A stretch of DNA of 64,000 bases from Candidatus Cloacimonas sp. (GCA_039680785.1 JBDKSF010000096.1:1-64000); one strand, 5' to 3'; counted from the first letter of the stretch, positions 48,642 through 59,575 are shown. Notes: a model not told the origin generated them from the sequence alone. Translations and numbers: made by a program.

Positions 48642-51600
48642 ATGAAAAACAGCATTATTTTAGCTTTACTCTTACTTTTCACGCTGTCCTTAACTGCTGG
48701 TGTAACGATAAATTATACTTTATCTACACCCGAACTTAAAACAGATGGTATCTATACTAAAGTTAATTTGGAAAATGCTCAAACTTGGGGCAATCCCGGA
48801 AATCCAGATTTACCCTGGTATGGAATAAAGGTTTTATTGCCTGCTGGCTTTGAAGCAGAAAAAATTGTCGTTACCAGATCTAATCCTGTCAGATACACGC
48901 TTACCAATTTAATAGCTCCGGTTCAACGGCAATATCCTTTTTCTCATACAACGATTGAACCGCCAAATGAACCTAATGCTGATCTTTATACATCTGCTTT
49001 GCCTTATCCTGAAAATAGTGATAATGGCTTAATTACGGAATATTTAAGTGGACATCCGATTGCTTTTTCCGCCATTAGTCCCTTTGCATATTTCCCTCTG
49101 AAAAAGGAATTGGTTTTTTATCGCAACCTAAATGTGGACATTAGCTACGGCAGCAGTAGTAAAGCTATGGATGCAATGCGTTTTTTGAAGAATGATTCTT
49201 TTACCATAAATCGTTTACAGAAAATTGTTGATAACCCTGAAACAGTTACTATGAGCCCAACTCGTGAGATTGGAGTAGAATATTTAATAGTGGTGGATGC
49301 AAATAAAATATCTCAATGGACACCTCTGAAGGCACTTTATGAAGCAAGAGGAAGAAATGTGTTGATGAAGACGATGGCGGATATAGACGCAGAATATACT
49401 GGTGTTGATACTCAGGAAAAGTTGCGTAATTACATCATTTCGTTATTTGCAAGCAATCCTCTTCGCTATGTATTACTGGCTGGTGATACTGATATAATTC
49501 CTCATAGAGGTTTTTATATTTCTATGGATAGTGGTGGAGAAGGCACAGATGCAGACATTCCAGCCGATATGTATTATTCTTGTTTGGATGGAACTTGGAA
49601 TGATGATGGAGATGGTTACTGGGGTGAAATGTATGAAGCGGATCTTGTTCCCGAACTGGCTATCGGGCGTTTCTGCTATAATGACGATACGGAAATAAGC
49701 AATTTTATCAATAAAGTTACCAATTATTTGAATAATCCCGTGGTTGGAGAAGTTAAATCAGCTTTATTCGTAGGTGAATGGCTTTGGGAAGGTCCTACCT
49801 GGGGCGGAGATTATATGGACGAAATGATTGGTGGAAGTAGCGCTAATAATTATACAACCGTTGGAGTTCCTACTACTTGGAATATAAGTACTTTGTATGA
49901 TAGAACTTATGGATCCTCTGAATCTTGGGATGCCAATGATCTTAGACCCCTTTTAAATCAGGGACCTAACTTGGTTAATCACTTGGGACATTCCAATACT
50001 ACTTATGTGATGCGAATGAATAATGGACAAGTTAGCGCTTCTACTATTACCAATAATGGTGTTAATCATAATTTTTCCACTTATTTTTCTCAGGGCTGTT
50101 ATGCTGGAGCTTTTGATAATCGGGAGACATCCGTAGGAAATTATACCTCCGATTGCATCACGGAAAAATTAACTTCCATAGCTACGGGTCCTGTGGCTAT
50201 GATTGCTCATTCTCGTTATGGTTGGGGTGAACAAGGTAGTACTAACGGTGCCTCTCAATATATTCATCGTCAATTTATCGATGCTATTTTCGGTGAAAAT
50301 ATCAATGAAGTTGGCTATGCTTTGGCAGATAGTAAAATTGATAATATACCTTTCATAAGTAATACTCCTGTAATGTATTGGGTAGATTATGAAACAAACC
50401 TTCTGGGAGATCCTGCTATGCTGATTTGGACAGATACGCCCCAAACGATTGTTGCCAATCTTCCGGAACATTTTATGGTAGGTGTTAATAATTATCAAAT
50501 CCAAACCAATGCGCCTTATGCCGAATTTATAATTAAGAATGTGGGAAATGTTGTTTATAGAACTTATGCCGATGCAAGTGGTTTAATTCAGATAAATCTA
50601 TTATCCTCTCTTGTTCCTGGCAACTATGACATATATTTCATTGCTCCCAATTTCTATCCTTATCATACTACAATTGATGCTACCGCTGCTCAAATGCCTT
50701 ATATTGTCTGTAATAATTTCAGTTTTAACGATCAGGATGGTCTTTACGAAACAGGTGAAACAATTTCAATGAACATCTATATCAAAAATGTTGGCTTGCT
50801 TGATCTTACTTCAAATGGAACATTAACTCTCTTATGCAATTCAGCCAATATTCAAATATTATCTCCTGTCATTAATTTTAGTGGAATTTCTGCCGGTGAT
50901 TCCATAGCTGTTAATGCCGCTTTTCAATTTAATGTAACGGGCAATTTCAACGATCAAACTAATGTGTCATTACAGCTAAGAGCCAATTATGGAACTTATA
51001 CATCTTCTTCTATTACCAATATTGTTTTGAATGCTCCTGTTTTACAAATGGCATCCTATCAAATAAATAATGCAAGCTCGATAATTATGCCTGGTGATTC
51101 TCCTTCCATAAGTTTTAGCGTTGCCAATACAGGTAGTGGAAATGCCCATAATCCTATGTTACTTCTTTTCTGTTCATCCAGTGATATAATTCTAAACCAA
51201 TACGAAGTAACTCTTGATCCTATCTATGCAAATACCACTCTTGATTATCAAAGTGCCATTACTTTCCAGATTCAGGACAGCGCACAAATTGATGAAAGCT
51301 ATATGATAGATTATATTTTCAATGCGGAAAACGGAAATGTGGTTGAAGGAAACTTCTTAGTTCATCTTGGAGCACTAAGTTATGGTTTTGAATCTGATTA
51401 TCAGGATTGGGAGACGATTGCTCTTAATAGCAGTTTTGTTAATCAGTGGCATAGATCTTCTTCCCGCAATCATACTCCCGCTGGAAATTATGCTATGAAA
51501 TTTGGCGGTGAAGGTAATTCTACTTATTCTGGCAGTGCTTACGGTGCACTTATCAGTCCTGTGATGAATGTAAGTCCCAATTGCCAATTGAAATTTTATC

Positions 51601-52226
51601 ACTGGATGAATGCGGAAATAAATTCTGATAATCAATCCTACGCATGGGACGGTGGGTTAGTGGAAATGAGCTTGAATGGTGGTGGTTGGACACAAATTAC
51701 CCCTGTTGGTGGTTATCCTTATAGAATATATAATAATCCCGCTTCTCCTTTCCCTGTAAATACTTGGGTTTATTCTGGCGCTTATGATTGGACGGAAGCA
51801 ACATTTGAACTTGGCAATGTAAATGGAACTGCTCAATTTATCTGGATTTTTGGCAGTGATGGATATGTGGGTGGAGAAGGATGGTATGTTGATGATGTGA
51901 GAGTCGTCGGTTTAGTCAATAATGCAGATCCAACCATTCCAACAGTTGATTGTGTGATACTGGGTAATAATTATCCAAATCCTTTTAACCCAGAGACCAC
52001 AATTGAATTTACTCTGCCTGCTAAAATGCCTGTTTGCTTGGAAGTGTATAACATTAAAGGTCAATTAGTGAACCGTTTGTTAAATGAAGTCCAAACGGCA
52101 GGAACTCATAAAGTTGTTTTTAAAGGTTTAGACAGCAACCAACAAAGTATCGGAAGCGGAGTTTATTATTATCAGCTAAAAACACCTACCGGAACCATAA
52201 TGCGGAAAATGCTTCTGCTGAAATAA
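48642..52226 (+). CDS. Gingipain-type C25 peptidase with type IX sorting tail
   Basis: 1194 residues from ATG 48642 (AAGG 7 nt upstream, then a clean signal peptide ending LTAG); an in-frame ATG at 48624 is less good. The propeptide covers ~22-195 and the C25 domain ~205-600, with His450 in NHLGHSN and Cys486 in SQGCYAGAF, so the catalytic dyad is intact. Ig-like domains (~650-900) are followed by a jelly-roll domain (~913-1091, like the immune-inhibitor-A/choice-of-anchor type). The last ~87 residues start [15 protein letters not shown], the FlgD-Ig/type A sorting domain of the type IX secretion system. Likely a secreted or cell-surface cysteine protease. Confidence 0.88.
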   Translation: MKNSIILALLLLFTLSLTAGVTINYTLSTPELKTDGIYTKVNLENAQTWGNPGNPDLPWYGIKVLLPAGFEAEKIVVTRSNPVRYTLTNLIAPVQRQYPFSHTTIEPPNEPNADLYTSALPYPENSDNGLITEYLSGHPIAFSAISPFAYFPLKKELVFYRNLNVDISYGSSSKAMDAMRFLKNDSFTINRLQKIVDNPETVTMSPTREIGVEYLIVVDANKISQWTPLKALYEARGRNVLMKTMADIDAEYTGVDTQEKLRNYIISLFASNPLRYVLLAGDTDIIPHRGFYISMDSGGEGTDADIPADMYYSCLDGTWNDDGDGYWGEMYEADLVPELAIGRFCYNDDTEISNFINKVTNYLNNPVVGEVKSALFVGEWLWEGPTWGGDYMDEMIGGSSANNYTTVGVPTTWNISTLYDRTYGSSESWDANDLRPLLNQGPNLVNHLGHSNTTYVMRMNNGQVSASTITNNGVNHNFSTYFSQGCYAGAFDNRETSVGNYTSDCITEKLTSIATGPVAMIAHSRYGWGEQGSTNGASQYIHRQFIDAIFGENINEVGYALADSKIDNIPFISNTPVMYWVDYETNLLGDPAMLIWTDTPQTIVANLPEHFMVGVNNYQIQTNAPYAEFIIKNVGNVVYRTYADASGLIQINLLSSLVPGNYDIYFIAPNFYPYHTTIDATAAQMPYIVCNNFSFNDQDGLYETGETISMNIYIKNVGLLDLTSNGTLTLLCNSANIQILSPVINFSGISAGDSIAVNAAFQFNVTGNFNDQTNVSLQLRANYGTYTSSSITNIVLNAPVLQMASYQINNASSIIMPGDSPSISFSVANTGSGNAHNPMLLLFCSSSDIILNQYEVTLDPIYANTTLDYQSAITFQIQDSAQIDESYMIDYIFNAENGNVVEGNFLVHLGALSYGFESDYQDWETIALNSSFVNQWHRSSSRNHTPAGNYAMKFGGEGNSTYSGSAYGALISPVMNVSPNCQLKFYHWMNAEINSDNQSYAWDGGLVEMSLNGGGWTQITPVGGYPYRIYNNPASPFPVNTWVYSGAYDWTEATFELGNVNGTAQFIWIFGSDGYVGGEGWYVDDVRVVGLVNNADPTIPTVDCVILGNNYPNPFNPETTIEFTLPAKMPVCLEVYNIKGQLVNRLLNEVQTAGTHKVVFKGLDSNQQSIGSGVYYYQLKTPTGTIMRKMLLLK

Positions 52227-52228
52227 AA

Positions 52229-52458
52229 ATGATCAAACTCACTCCCCAAACTAAGGTTCTCGTTTTAACCGGTGCCGGAATAAGCGCAGAATCTGGAATT
52301 CGCACTTTTCGCGATAGTGATGGTTTATGGGAATATCATCGTGTGAAGGATGTTGCTACCCTTTAGAAAAACCAGATAACTTGCATTATATAGATGAATT
52401 TTATCAGGGGAAATCAGGAGAAATATTACCCGATTTGATCGAAAAGTGGACTGTCTGA
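52229..52458 (+). pseudogene. Decayed Sir2-type NAD-dependent deacetylase (internal deletion)
   Basis: A frame opens 2 nt after the C25 stop with [20 protein letters not shown] and [15 protein letters not shown], the sirtuin NAD-binding start, reaches HRVKDVATL and then stops at 52364-52366. In another frame from 52366 to 52458 the sirtuin C-terminal end is readable (DEFYQGKSGEILPDLIEKW). About 170 residues of the middle are missing, including the catalytic His and zinc cysteines. The remnant is therefore a sirtuin gene with a large internal deletion. Confidence 0.82.
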
Positions 52459-52679
52459 TATAAAAAAGACGCTTAGCAAAAGCATAGATACGGTTTTCTA
52501 AGGAAGTAAAAAGTTATTAGTGGAAATATCTATAATTTCAGCTCGATAGATATCTATGAACTTCTATCTTTCCGATGTTTGGCTTGCCGAAATTAGAGAC
52601 CGCCTGACATTTTAATTGACTTTTATATAACAATTGTAAACTTGGAAATGAACCGGTTCTTTACTAAAAAGGAGATAAA

Positions 52680-53969
52680 ATGCGCAAACTGATCGCTGTA
52701 ATCTTAATGATCTTTATCCTCTTGGCAGGATGCAAAAGTGCGTTGCAGTCCAATAAAGTAAGAGTTACTTTCTGGCATGGTTTAAGCGGACCTTTGGGTG
52801 ATACACTAAATAAGATGGTGCGTGAATTTAATAAGACCCATAAAGATGTGGAAGTAATTGCCAATCCCATAAGCAGCTATACCGCTCTTTCACAAAAACT
52901 TATGGCATCCATTCAAGCAAAAAAACAGCCCGATATTGCCCAGGTCTTTGAGTCCTGGACATCCAAATATATAGAAGCAGGTGTCCTTTGTAATTTTGAG
53001 GATTTGATGAAAGCGGATTCCACTTGGACGATGGAAAGTTTGAATGATATCTATCCCGTTTTCTTGAAGTCCAACACTTTTAATGATACTATCTATTCTT
53101 TTCCTTTCAATAAAAGCGTTCGTGCCTATTTTTATAATAAAGATGCCTTTTATAGAGCAGGTCTTGATCCCAATCATTTTCCCACCACTTGGGATGAATT
53201 TAGGGCTTATTGTCATAAACTTACCATTGATAATAATAACGATGGTAAACCAGAGACCTACGGCACTAATTTTAATGTAAACGAATGGCAATTTATCAAT
53301 TTGCTCTATCAAGCAGGTGGAACTATTTTAGATGATAATGGAAAACCCCGACTAAATAGTCCTCAAGGTGTTGAGGCATTAAGTTATGTAACCGATTTGC
53401 TGAATAAAGATAAAACCGTTTACTTGGTACGCGAGTTTGAAGGTCAGAATGATTTTCTGGCTGGAATTGCTGCTATGTATGAAGGTAGCAGTGTTTCCAT
53501 TACCCATATGCGTCAACAACCCATCAATTTTAATATTGGTTATGCACCTCTTCCTGTTTACAGAACAAGCAAAAGTGCAGTTAGCGGAACCAATATTGTT
53601 ATTTTCAAAAGCGGTGATAAAAAAAGAGAACAAGGTGCTTGGGAATTTATCAAATGGTTTACCGATACAAATCAAACTGCCCGATGGAGTGCAGAGACCT
53701 GTTATATGCCAGTGCGAAAAAGTGCTATGCAATCTCCTGTTCTGCAGAATTTTTTAAAGGAATATCCGCAATTTCAAGGTATTTATAATCAGCTGGAAAC
53801 AGCTATCTTTGAACCGCAAATTTCTGCCTGGTTTAAAGCTCGGTTGGAACTGAAAAATTATCTGGAAAAAGCCATGCGTGGGATTTCCACTCCCAAACAG
53901 GCATTAGATGAAATGAACGACAAGTTCCAATCTATCATTAATGAAGAACAATATGTTAAGAAATTATAA
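52680..53969 (+). CDS. Sugar-type ABC transporter solute-binding lipoprotein
   Basis: 429 residues, AAAAGGAG ribosome site. The signal is that of a lipoprotein with lipobox LLAGC and lipidated Cys18. The mature part opens VTFWHGLSGPLGDTLNKMV, then follows the family 1 extracellular solute-binding (MalE/UgpB-like) pattern with KSVRAYFYNKDAFYRAG (~140-156), PTTWDEFRAYC and WEFIKWFTD (~322). It would deliver a sugar or glycerol-phosphate-type ligand to an ABC permease, but no permease or ATPase genes are adjacent; the next gene codes for a GPP34 protein after 26 nt. Located in the periplasm, anchored in a membrane. Confidence 0.88.
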   Translation: MRKLIAVILMIFILLAGCKSALQSNKVRVTFWHGLSGPLGDTLNKMVREFNKTHKDVEVIANPISSYTALSQKLMASIQAKKQPDIAQVFESWTSKYIEAGVLCNFEDLMKADSTWTMESLNDIYPVFLKSNTFNDTIYSFPFNKSVRAYFYNKDAFYRAGLDPNHFPTTWDEFRAYCHKLTIDNNNDGKPETYGTNFNVNEWQFINLLYQAGGTILDDNGKPRLNSPQGVEALSYVTDLLNKDKTVYLVREFEGQNDFLAGIAAMYEGSSVSITHMRQQPINFNIGYAPLPVYRTSKSAVSGTNIVIFKSGDKKREQGAWEFIKWFTDTNQTARWSAETCYMPVRKSAMQSPVLQNFLKEYPQFQGIYNQLETAIFEPQISAWFKARLELKNYLEKAMRGISTPKQALDEMNDKFQSIINEEQYVKKL

Positions 53970-53995
53970 CCAATTAATTTTGCTTGAGGAGAAAA

Positions 53996-54637
53996 ATGCT
54001 GAACTGCGCTGAAGAATTAATCCTGCTTGCCATAGACGATGTAAGCAATTCTTTTCATAAGATTACCATCAATATCAATGTGGCTTTAATCGGAGCTTTG
54101 TTGATGGATTTGGCTTTGCAGAAAAGAATATGTGTAACTCCGGAAAATATCCGTATCCTATCAACGGAAAAAACAGATGATAAGTTTCTAAATGAGATAT
54201 TGGAAATTTTGAACGATTTTGGAACAAACTGTGAGCCAGTAGCTTTATTTAGCCAACTGTATAATCAAAGGTGTAATTTAAAAACCAAACTTCTACAAGA
54301 TTTGGAAGACAAAGGAATAATAAAAGTAAATGAAAGCAAAGTTCTCTGGCTGTTCAAACAACGCCACTATCCTGTCGTTGATCAAAAAGAAGAAGAGGAA
54401 GTCCTCTTTCGCCTTCGCAAAATTGTGTTAACGGATGTTGAACCAGAACCCAGAGACCTGGCGCTTATAGCTTTGCTAAAGATATGTGGTTTGCTAAATA
54501 AAATATTTACAGATGAAGAATTGCAACAGCGTAAAGAACGCTTTATACAATTAAAACAAATGGACGAAATCAGCCCGGCCGTAAATAAAATTATTGGAGA
54601 AATGCAGGTTCTAATTACTACTTCCTATACCACTTAA
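53996..54637 (+). CDS. GPP34 (GOLPH3-like) domain protein
   Basis: 213 residues from ATG 53996, with GAGGA 6 nt upstream; an in-frame TTG at 53984 overlaps that site and is rejected. The opening NCAEELILLAIDDV and ALIGALLMDLALQKRI are typical of the Golgi phosphoprotein 3 (GPP34) fold, as is DLEDKGIIKVNES in the middle and ALIALLKICGLL near 160. In eukaryotes GOLPH3 binds PI4P and Golgi glycosyltransferases; in bacteria members exist but the role is not established. It follows the binding lipoprotein by 26 nt on the same strand. Soluble, all-alpha. Confidence 0.82.
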   Translation: MLNCAEELILLAIDDVSNSFHKITININVALIGALLMDLALQKRICVTPENIRILSTEKTDDKFLNEILEILNDFGTNCEPVALFSQLYNQRCNLKTKLLQDLEDKGIIKVNESKVLWLFKQRHYPVVDQKEEEEVLFRLRKIVLTDVEPEPRDLALIALLKICGLLNKIFTDEELQQRKERFIQLKQMDEISPAVNKIIGEMQVLITTSYTT

Positions 54638-54828
54638 AAAGTATTTTTTTCAAGCAGACCAAAATAAGTTGTTTATTGTGCTTTGCCAAAAGGCATTTGG
54701 AGAAATTCCTTATGTTTTTTCTACTTTTGCGGAAAATGTGGTTCTGTTGGCAATTCGGAAGTTGCCATTTCGTTATTGTTTTTCTTGACTTCAAAACCCC
54801 CATCCAATTATTGGAATTCATCTAAAAA

Positions 54829-54904
54829 GCGGGCATAGCTCAGTTGGTAGAGCATTAGCTTCCCAAGCTGAGGGTCGCGGGTTCGAGTCCCGTTGCCCGC
54901 TCCA
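54829..54904 (+). tRNA. tRNA-Gly (anticodon CCC)
   Basis: Acceptor GCGGGCA/TGCCCGC, anticodon arm TTAGC-TTCCCAA-GCTGA with anticodon CCC, T arm CGCGG-GTTCGAG-TCCCG with slight variation, encoded CCA at 54902-54904. Length 76 nt. Confidence 0.95.
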
Positions 54905-55025
54905 TTTTTTTAAATAGCGTATTCTTTCTTTTATCCTTCCCTGTTTTCAAGAATATCATTGACGAAAACCCGCATACTTTTTGCGTTGATGTATAGGAAT
55001 AATTATTATATATAAGGAGAACAAA

Positions 55026-56222
55026 ATGAAAGAGACCGTAGTAGTATGTGCCAAACGCAGTCCTATTGGTAATTTTGGGGGTGTCTTAAAAGATATTTCC
55101 GCAGTTCAATTAGGAGTAAACACTTTAAAGAGTATGTTTTCTGAGACAGGTATCACACCTGATATCATCGATGAAGTTATCATAGGAAATGTTTGTGGAG
55201 CTGGTTTAGGACAAAATGTGGCAAGGCAAATTGCCATTCATAGTGGAATTTCAGAAACCGTTCCTGCTTATACTGTTAACAAAGTTTGTGGCTCTGGGAT
55301 GAAGGCAGTTTCTTTGGCGGCTTTAATGATTAGTTCAGGCGAAGCGGATATTATAGTTGCCGGTGGAACTGAAAATATGAGCCAGATTCCTTATGCCCTG
55401 AAAGATGCTCGTTGGGGAGCCAGAATGGGAAATAAAGATCTGGTGGATTTAATGATTCGAGATGGACTTAGCGATATTTTCAACGATTATCATATGGGTA
55501 TCACAGCAGAAAATTTAGCTGATAAATATGGTATCTCCAGAGAGGAACAGGATATTTTCGCTACTAAAAGTCAGAATAAAACAGAAGCAGCTCAAAAAGC
55601 CGATAGATTTAAAGAGGAAATTGTTCCTGTCATCATTCCTCAAAGAAAGGGAGATCCTATAATTGTAGATAAAGACGAAATGCCAAGAGCGGGTGTAACG
55701 GTAGAATCCATCGCCAAATTGCGTCCTGCTTTCAAAAACGATGGAACAGTTACAGCTGCAAATTCAAGTGGCATAAATGACAGCGCGGCATTCCTGATTT
55801 TAATGAGTGCCGAAAAAGCTAAAGAACTGGGTTTAGCACCTTTGGCTACATTTATAAACAGTGCTTCAGCAGGTGTTGATCCTTCTATTATGGGTTACGG
55901 ACCTGTTCCTGCCATTAAAAAAGTGCTGGGAAAAGCAAATTGGAAATTAAGTGATATTGAACTGGTAGAACTGAATGAGGCATTTGCAGCACAGTCAATT
56001 GCTGTGTTAAAGGGTCTGGAATTGGAAGGAATCGGAAGAATTAGTCCTGATATCATAAATGTAAATGGTGGAGCCATAGCTCTTGGTCATCCGATTGGAG
56101 CAAGCGGAGCCAGAATTATCGTTACTTTGTTGCATGAAATGAAAAAAAGAAATGTGCACAAGGGACTTTCTGCTTTATGTATTGGTGGCGGAATGGGAAT
56201 AGCTACTTTGTGGCAAATGTAG
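55026..56222 (+). CDS. Acetyl-CoA C-acetyltransferase (thiolase)
   Basis: 398 residues, AAGGAG upstream. Active-site residues are all present: Cys88 ([10 protein letters not shown]), His in [18 protein letters not shown] (~351) and the second Cys in [10 protein letters not shown] (~383). Thiolases of this type cleave or form acetoacetyl-CoA; in a lysine fermenter the likely direction is cleavage of acetoacetyl-CoA to two acetyl-CoA. It is followed after 214 bp by an aminotransferase that could produce acetoacetyl-CoA. Cytoplasmic, homotetramer by analogy. Confidence 0.93.
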   Translation: MKETVVVCAKRSPIGNFGGVLKDISAVQLGVNTLKSMFSETGITPDIIDEVIIGNVCGAGLGQNVARQIAIHSGISETVPAYTVNKVCGSGMKAVSLAALMISSGEADIIVAGGTENMSQIPYALKDARWGARMGNKDLVDLMIRDGLSDIFNDYHMGITAENLADKYGISREEQDIFATKSQNKTEAAQKADRFKEEIVPVIIPQRKGDPIIVDKDEMPRAGVTVESIAKLRPAFKNDGTVTAANSSGINDSAAFLILMSAEKAKELGLAPLATFINSASAGVDPSIMGYGPVPAIKKVLGKANWKLSDIELVELNEAFAAQSIAVLKGLELEGIGRISPDIINVNGGAIALGHPIGASGARIIVTLLHEMKKRNVHKGLSALCIGGGMGIATLWQM

Positions 56223-56436
56223 AAGTTATTTTTACACCGAGAACACCGAAAAAGTAGTAAATATTAATAAAATAGTAAGTTATTCAGAGCAGAGATAGTT
56301 CCTAAAGAAGACATTTAGGAATTAGATAGATAAAAATAGATATGTTTTAGAGTGAGAAACTCCTGCAGGAGAATTGTAATTATCCTCACGGGTTGCTCAT
56401 TTAATCAATGATTTTAATAAAAAAAGGAGATAAAAA
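56223..56436. other. Spacer with a perfect 12-bp palindrome
   Basis: 214 bp between thiolase and aminotransferase genes. It carries CTCCTGCAGGAG (56360-56371), a perfect palindrome 66 nt before the aminotransferase start, which could be an operator or a small RNA hairpin. AAAAGGAG precedes the ATG at 56437. Confidence 0.4.
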
Positions 56437-57681
56437 ATGGCAGACAAGCTTAAGCTAAATAACAGTATGGCTCTTTTTGAAGAAGCCCTGCGTCTTGTTC
56501 CCGGAGGTGTTGCCGGTATAAGACGACCCTATAATTTTGTTCCGGGAGAATATCCAATTTTCTTTGATCACGGTAAAGGTGGCAGAGTAGTTGATGTGGA
56601 TGGTAATGAATATATTGATTATTTATGTGCTTACGGACCCATAATTATTGGCTATCGGGAAGAAGAAATTGATAATGCCGTTATCGATCAGATTAAAAAC
56701 AGGGGTTTTTGTTTTTCTTTAACCCAGTCAATGCAAAATAAACTGGTTAAAAAGCTGCAAGAATTAATTCCTTGCTGTGATATGGCTGCTTTTGTTAAAA
56801 CCGGAAGTGATGCCACCACTATTGCCATTCGTGTAGCGCGCGCCAATGCAGGAAAAACAAAAATTGCCCGTTGTGGATATCATGGATGGCACGATTGGTG
56901 CGTAGAAGTTAAAGGTGGAGTTCCAGAAAAACTATATGAAGACATTTATGAATTTCATTACAACGATCTTGATTCTTTGGAAGCAATCCTGAAAGCTAAT
57001 AAAAATGATATGGCAGGAATTATTGTAACTCCAGTTGGTCATCCAAACGGAGCGGAAGTTCAAATGCCAAAACCTGGTTATCTGGAAGCAGTACGCGAGC
57101 TGGCAAATCAATATCATTGTTTACTGATTTTTGATGAAATCAGAACCGGTTTTAGATGTAGTTTGGGAGGAGCGCAAAAATATTTTGGAGTTACCCCAGA
57201 TCTTTCCACAATTGGCAAAGCAATGGCAAATGGATATGCCATAGCAGCTTTGGTTGGCAAAGAAGAATATATGCAGGTTATGGCTGATAAGGTATTTTTA
57301 TCATCCACTTACTTTTCCAATAGTGATGGCATAGTTGCTGCCTTGAAAACCATAGAAATATTGGAAAGAGATCATATTTTGGATGAAGTAGCTAAAAAAG
57401 GTAAAAAGTTTGGAGAAGCAGTAGCCAAAGTAGTAGAGGAATCAAATGTGCCCGTTAATTTTACAGGTGCGCCTTGGATGCCTTATATAACCTTCAAAAA
57501 AGATGAGAAAGGTCTGTATAAAAAGCTCAGAACTGAATTTTATACACAGTTAATCAGACGCAAGGTCTTTTTGCAACCCTATCATCATGGTTATATTTGT
57601 TATCGACATACGGATGCAGATTTGGCATATACCGTCGGAGCAATTCAGGAATCCCTTGCCGAAGTGAAAAAGATGATCTAA
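56437..57681 (+). CDS. Class III aminotransferase, candidate 3-aminobutyryl-CoA transaminase
   Basis: 414 residues, AAAAGGAG ribosome site. PLP site: Lys261 in STIGKAMANG, Asp233 in IFDEIRTGFR, and KTGSDATTIAIRVARA (~121-136) is the phosphate-binding part, a glutamate-1-semialdehyde-aminomutase-like class III enzyme. No haem genes are nearby, and it sits between thiolase and pyrG. A CoA-beta-transaminase (Kat) acting on 3-aminobutyryl-CoA has been described, as I recall, from Candidatus Cloacimonas acidaminovorans as a replacement for the ammonia lyase of lysine fermentation; with thiolase next door and kce in the same window, this is the best guess. GSA aminomutase or another omega-transaminase remains possible. 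Confidence 0.72.
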   Translation: MADKLKLNNSMALFEEALRLVPGGVAGIRRPYNFVPGEYPIFFDHGKGGRVVDVDGNEYIDYLCAYGPIIIGYREEEIDNAVIDQIKNRGFCFSLTQSMQNKLVKKLQELIPCCDMAAFVKTGSDATTIAIRVARANAGKTKIARCGYHGWHDWCVEVKGGVPEKLYEDIYEFHYNDLDSLEAILKANKNDMAGIIVTPVGHPNGAEVQMPKPGYLEAVRELANQYHCLLIFDEIRTGFRCSLGGAQKYFGVTPDLSTIGKAMANGYAIAALVGKEEYMQVMADKVFLSSTYFSNSDGIVAALKTIEILERDHILDEVAKKGKKFGEAVAKVVEESNVPVNFTGAPWMPYITFKKDEKGLYKKLRTEFYTQLIRRKVFLQPYHHGYICYRHTDADLAYTVGAIQESLAEVKKMI

Positions 57682-57694
57682 GAGATAGAACTGA

Positions 57695-59296
57695 ATGGCA
57701 AAATATATATTTGTTATGGGTGGCGTGCTTTCTTCCTTGGGAAAAGGCATTGCCACCGCTTCCACAGGCCTTTTACTAAAGTCAATGGGGTATAAAGTTG
57801 TTCTGCAAAAATTTGATCCTTATTTAAATGTTGACCCGGGGACAATGAGTCCTTTTCAGCATGGAGAGGTATTTGTAACCGACGACGGAGCGGAAACTGA
57901 CCTTGATTTAGGCCATTATGAACGTTTTGTGGATGAAGCACTTACTCGCTACTCCAGCAATTCTGCGGGACAAATTTATGAAACCGTGATCGACAATGAA
58001 CGCAAAGGTATTTATTTAGGAAAAACAGTTCAGGTTATTCCTCATATAACTAACGAAATTAAAAGCCGCATCCAACGCCAGGCAAAAAATTATGACATCA
58101 TAATAACTGAAATTGGTGGAACCGTAGGTGACATTGAAAGTTTACCTTTTTTGGAAGCGGTTCGTCAGTTACGGCTGGATCTTGGCTATGAAAATACGCT
58201 GTTCATTCTCTTAACTTATGTCCCCTTCATTAAATCGGCGGGAGAACTAAAAACCAAACCAACTCAGCATAGTGCCTATAAGTTACGCGAAATAGGTATT
58301 CAACCGGACATTTTACTTTGCAGAAGTGAGAAATTGTTTGAAGAGGATATCTATAACAAAATTGCCTTGTTCACCAATGTGCCAAGAGAAAATGTAATTA
58401 ATGCCATAGATGTTGATTGTGTGTATAAAATACCCTTAAACTTCTATAAAGCGCATTTAACGGAAATTATCTGTCGGCATTTTGGATTGGAGCAAAAACA
58501 AATCGTGATGAATGAATGGCTACAATTTTTGCATAATCGTGAAAATGCCCAAGAGAAAGTGACTATTGCCGTTTGTGGAAAATATGTTCAGCACCAAGAT
58601 GCCTATAAAAGTATCGTAGAAGCTCTTTCTCATGCAGGAATATCCCTACAGAAAAAGGTGGAAATTCTTTGGATTGATAGTGAGCGTGTTTTTCAGGAAG
58701 AGGAAATTAGCAAACTTATTTCCGGAGTTCAAGGTATTTTAGTTCCCGGAGGTTTTGGCGTTAGAGGCATTGAAGGGAAAATTGCCTTTGCCAAATATGC
58801 CCGTGAACATAATATTCCCTATCTGGGTATTTGTTTGGGAATGCACATCGCCGTAATCGAATGTGCCCGCAATTTATGCCATTTACAAAACGCTAACAGC
58901 ACTGAATTTGATGAATTAACTCCCGCACCCGTAATCCATCTAATGGAAGATCAACTCTATCTTGAAAAAATTGGTGGGTCTATGCGTTTGGGATCTTATA
59001 GCTGCAATTTAGTTAAAGGCAGCAAGGTCTATGAAGCATATCAGACAGACACCATCAATGAAAGACATAGGCATCGTTTTGAATTTAATAATGATTATCG
59101 GGATGTTATTCAACAGGCAGGGCTGAAAATAAGCGGTTTATCTCCGGATGAACTTTTAGTGGAAATTGTAGAATATCCAAATTTGGATTTCTTTGTGGGA
59201 GTGCAATTTCATCCTGAATTTAAGAGCAGACCGGTTAATCCACATCCTCTATTCAAACAATTTGTTAAAGCAGCCGCAAAGACAAATTTAGCATAA
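57695..59296 (+). CDS. pyrG: CTP synthase
   Basis: 533 residues. It opens KYIFVMGGVLSSLGKGIATA, the diagnostic CTP synthase P-loop segment, with KFDPYLNVDPGTMSPFQHGE at ~40-60. The glutamine amidotransferase domain has Cys380 (GICLGMH) and the C-terminal QFHPEFKSRP His/Glu. It converts UTP to CTP. It starts 13 nt after the aminotransferase stop, so they may be co-transcribed, and ends at a strong hairpin. Cytoplasmic. Confidence 0.97.
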   Translation: MAKYIFVMGGVLSSLGKGIATASTGLLLKSMGYKVVLQKFDPYLNVDPGTMSPFQHGEVFVTDDGAETDLDLGHYERFVDEALTRYSSNSAGQIYETVIDNERKGIYLGKTVQVIPHITNEIKSRIQRQAKNYDIIITEIGGTVGDIESLPFLEAVRQLRLDLGYENTLFILLTYVPFIKSAGELKTKPTQHSAYKLREIGIQPDILLCRSEKLFEEDIYNKIALFTNVPRENVINAIDVDCVYKIPLNFYKAHLTEIICRHFGLEQKQIVMNEWLQFLHNRENAQEKVTIAVCGKYVQHQDAYKSIVEALSHAGISLQKKVEILWIDSERVFQEEEISKLISGVQGILVPGGFGVRGIEGKIAFAKYAREHNIPYLGICLGMHIAVIECARNLCHLQNANSTEFDELTPAPVIHLMEDQLYLEKIGGSMRLGSYSCNLVKGSKVYEAYQTDTINERHRHRFEFNNDYRDVIQQAGLKISGLSPDELLVEIVEYPNLDFFVGVQFHPEFKSRPVNPHPLFKQFVKAAAKTNLA

Positions 59297-59306
59297 AGTG
59301 TTTAAT

Positions 59307-59345
59307 ATACAGGCAGAATCTTGATTTTGCCTGTATTTTGTTTTG
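59307..59345 (+). terminator. Intrinsic terminator of pyrG
   Basis: ATACAGGCA (59307-59315) / TGCCTGTAT (59328-59336), extended by a G.T pair and AAT/ATT to a 13-bp stem with a 4-nt loop, followed by TTTGTTTT. It starts 10 nt after the stop codon. Confidence 0.8.
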
Positions 59346-59463
59346 CCCTTATCTTACGAGGAAATCAGTCACTAATGGCACTTAATGTAAAGATGCCTAA
59401 TAACTGGTCAACAATTGCCACTTGTAGAGTTCTTTAGCCCATCACTCATTGCTTACTTTGCCA

Positions 59464-59575
59464 TCTTATGTTGCAGTAACAATTCTGTAACGATTCAGTA
59501 ACGAGATAACTGAATCGTTAGGGCAGTGTTACAGGATTGTAAGATAATCTTCCGTATATCTATCACTTAAGAAAC
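59464..59575 (-). repeat. Dispersed intergenic repeat, family 1, copy C (inverted)
   Basis: Read on the minus strand it gives GAAGATTATCTTAC, CTGTAACACTGCCC, TCTCGTTACTGAATCGTTAC, AGAATTGTTACTGCAAC and CATAAGAT in the order of copies A and B. Its 11-bp units are GTTACTGAATC, GTTACAGAATT, GTTACTGCAAC, the clearest example of the period. Confidence 0.7.
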
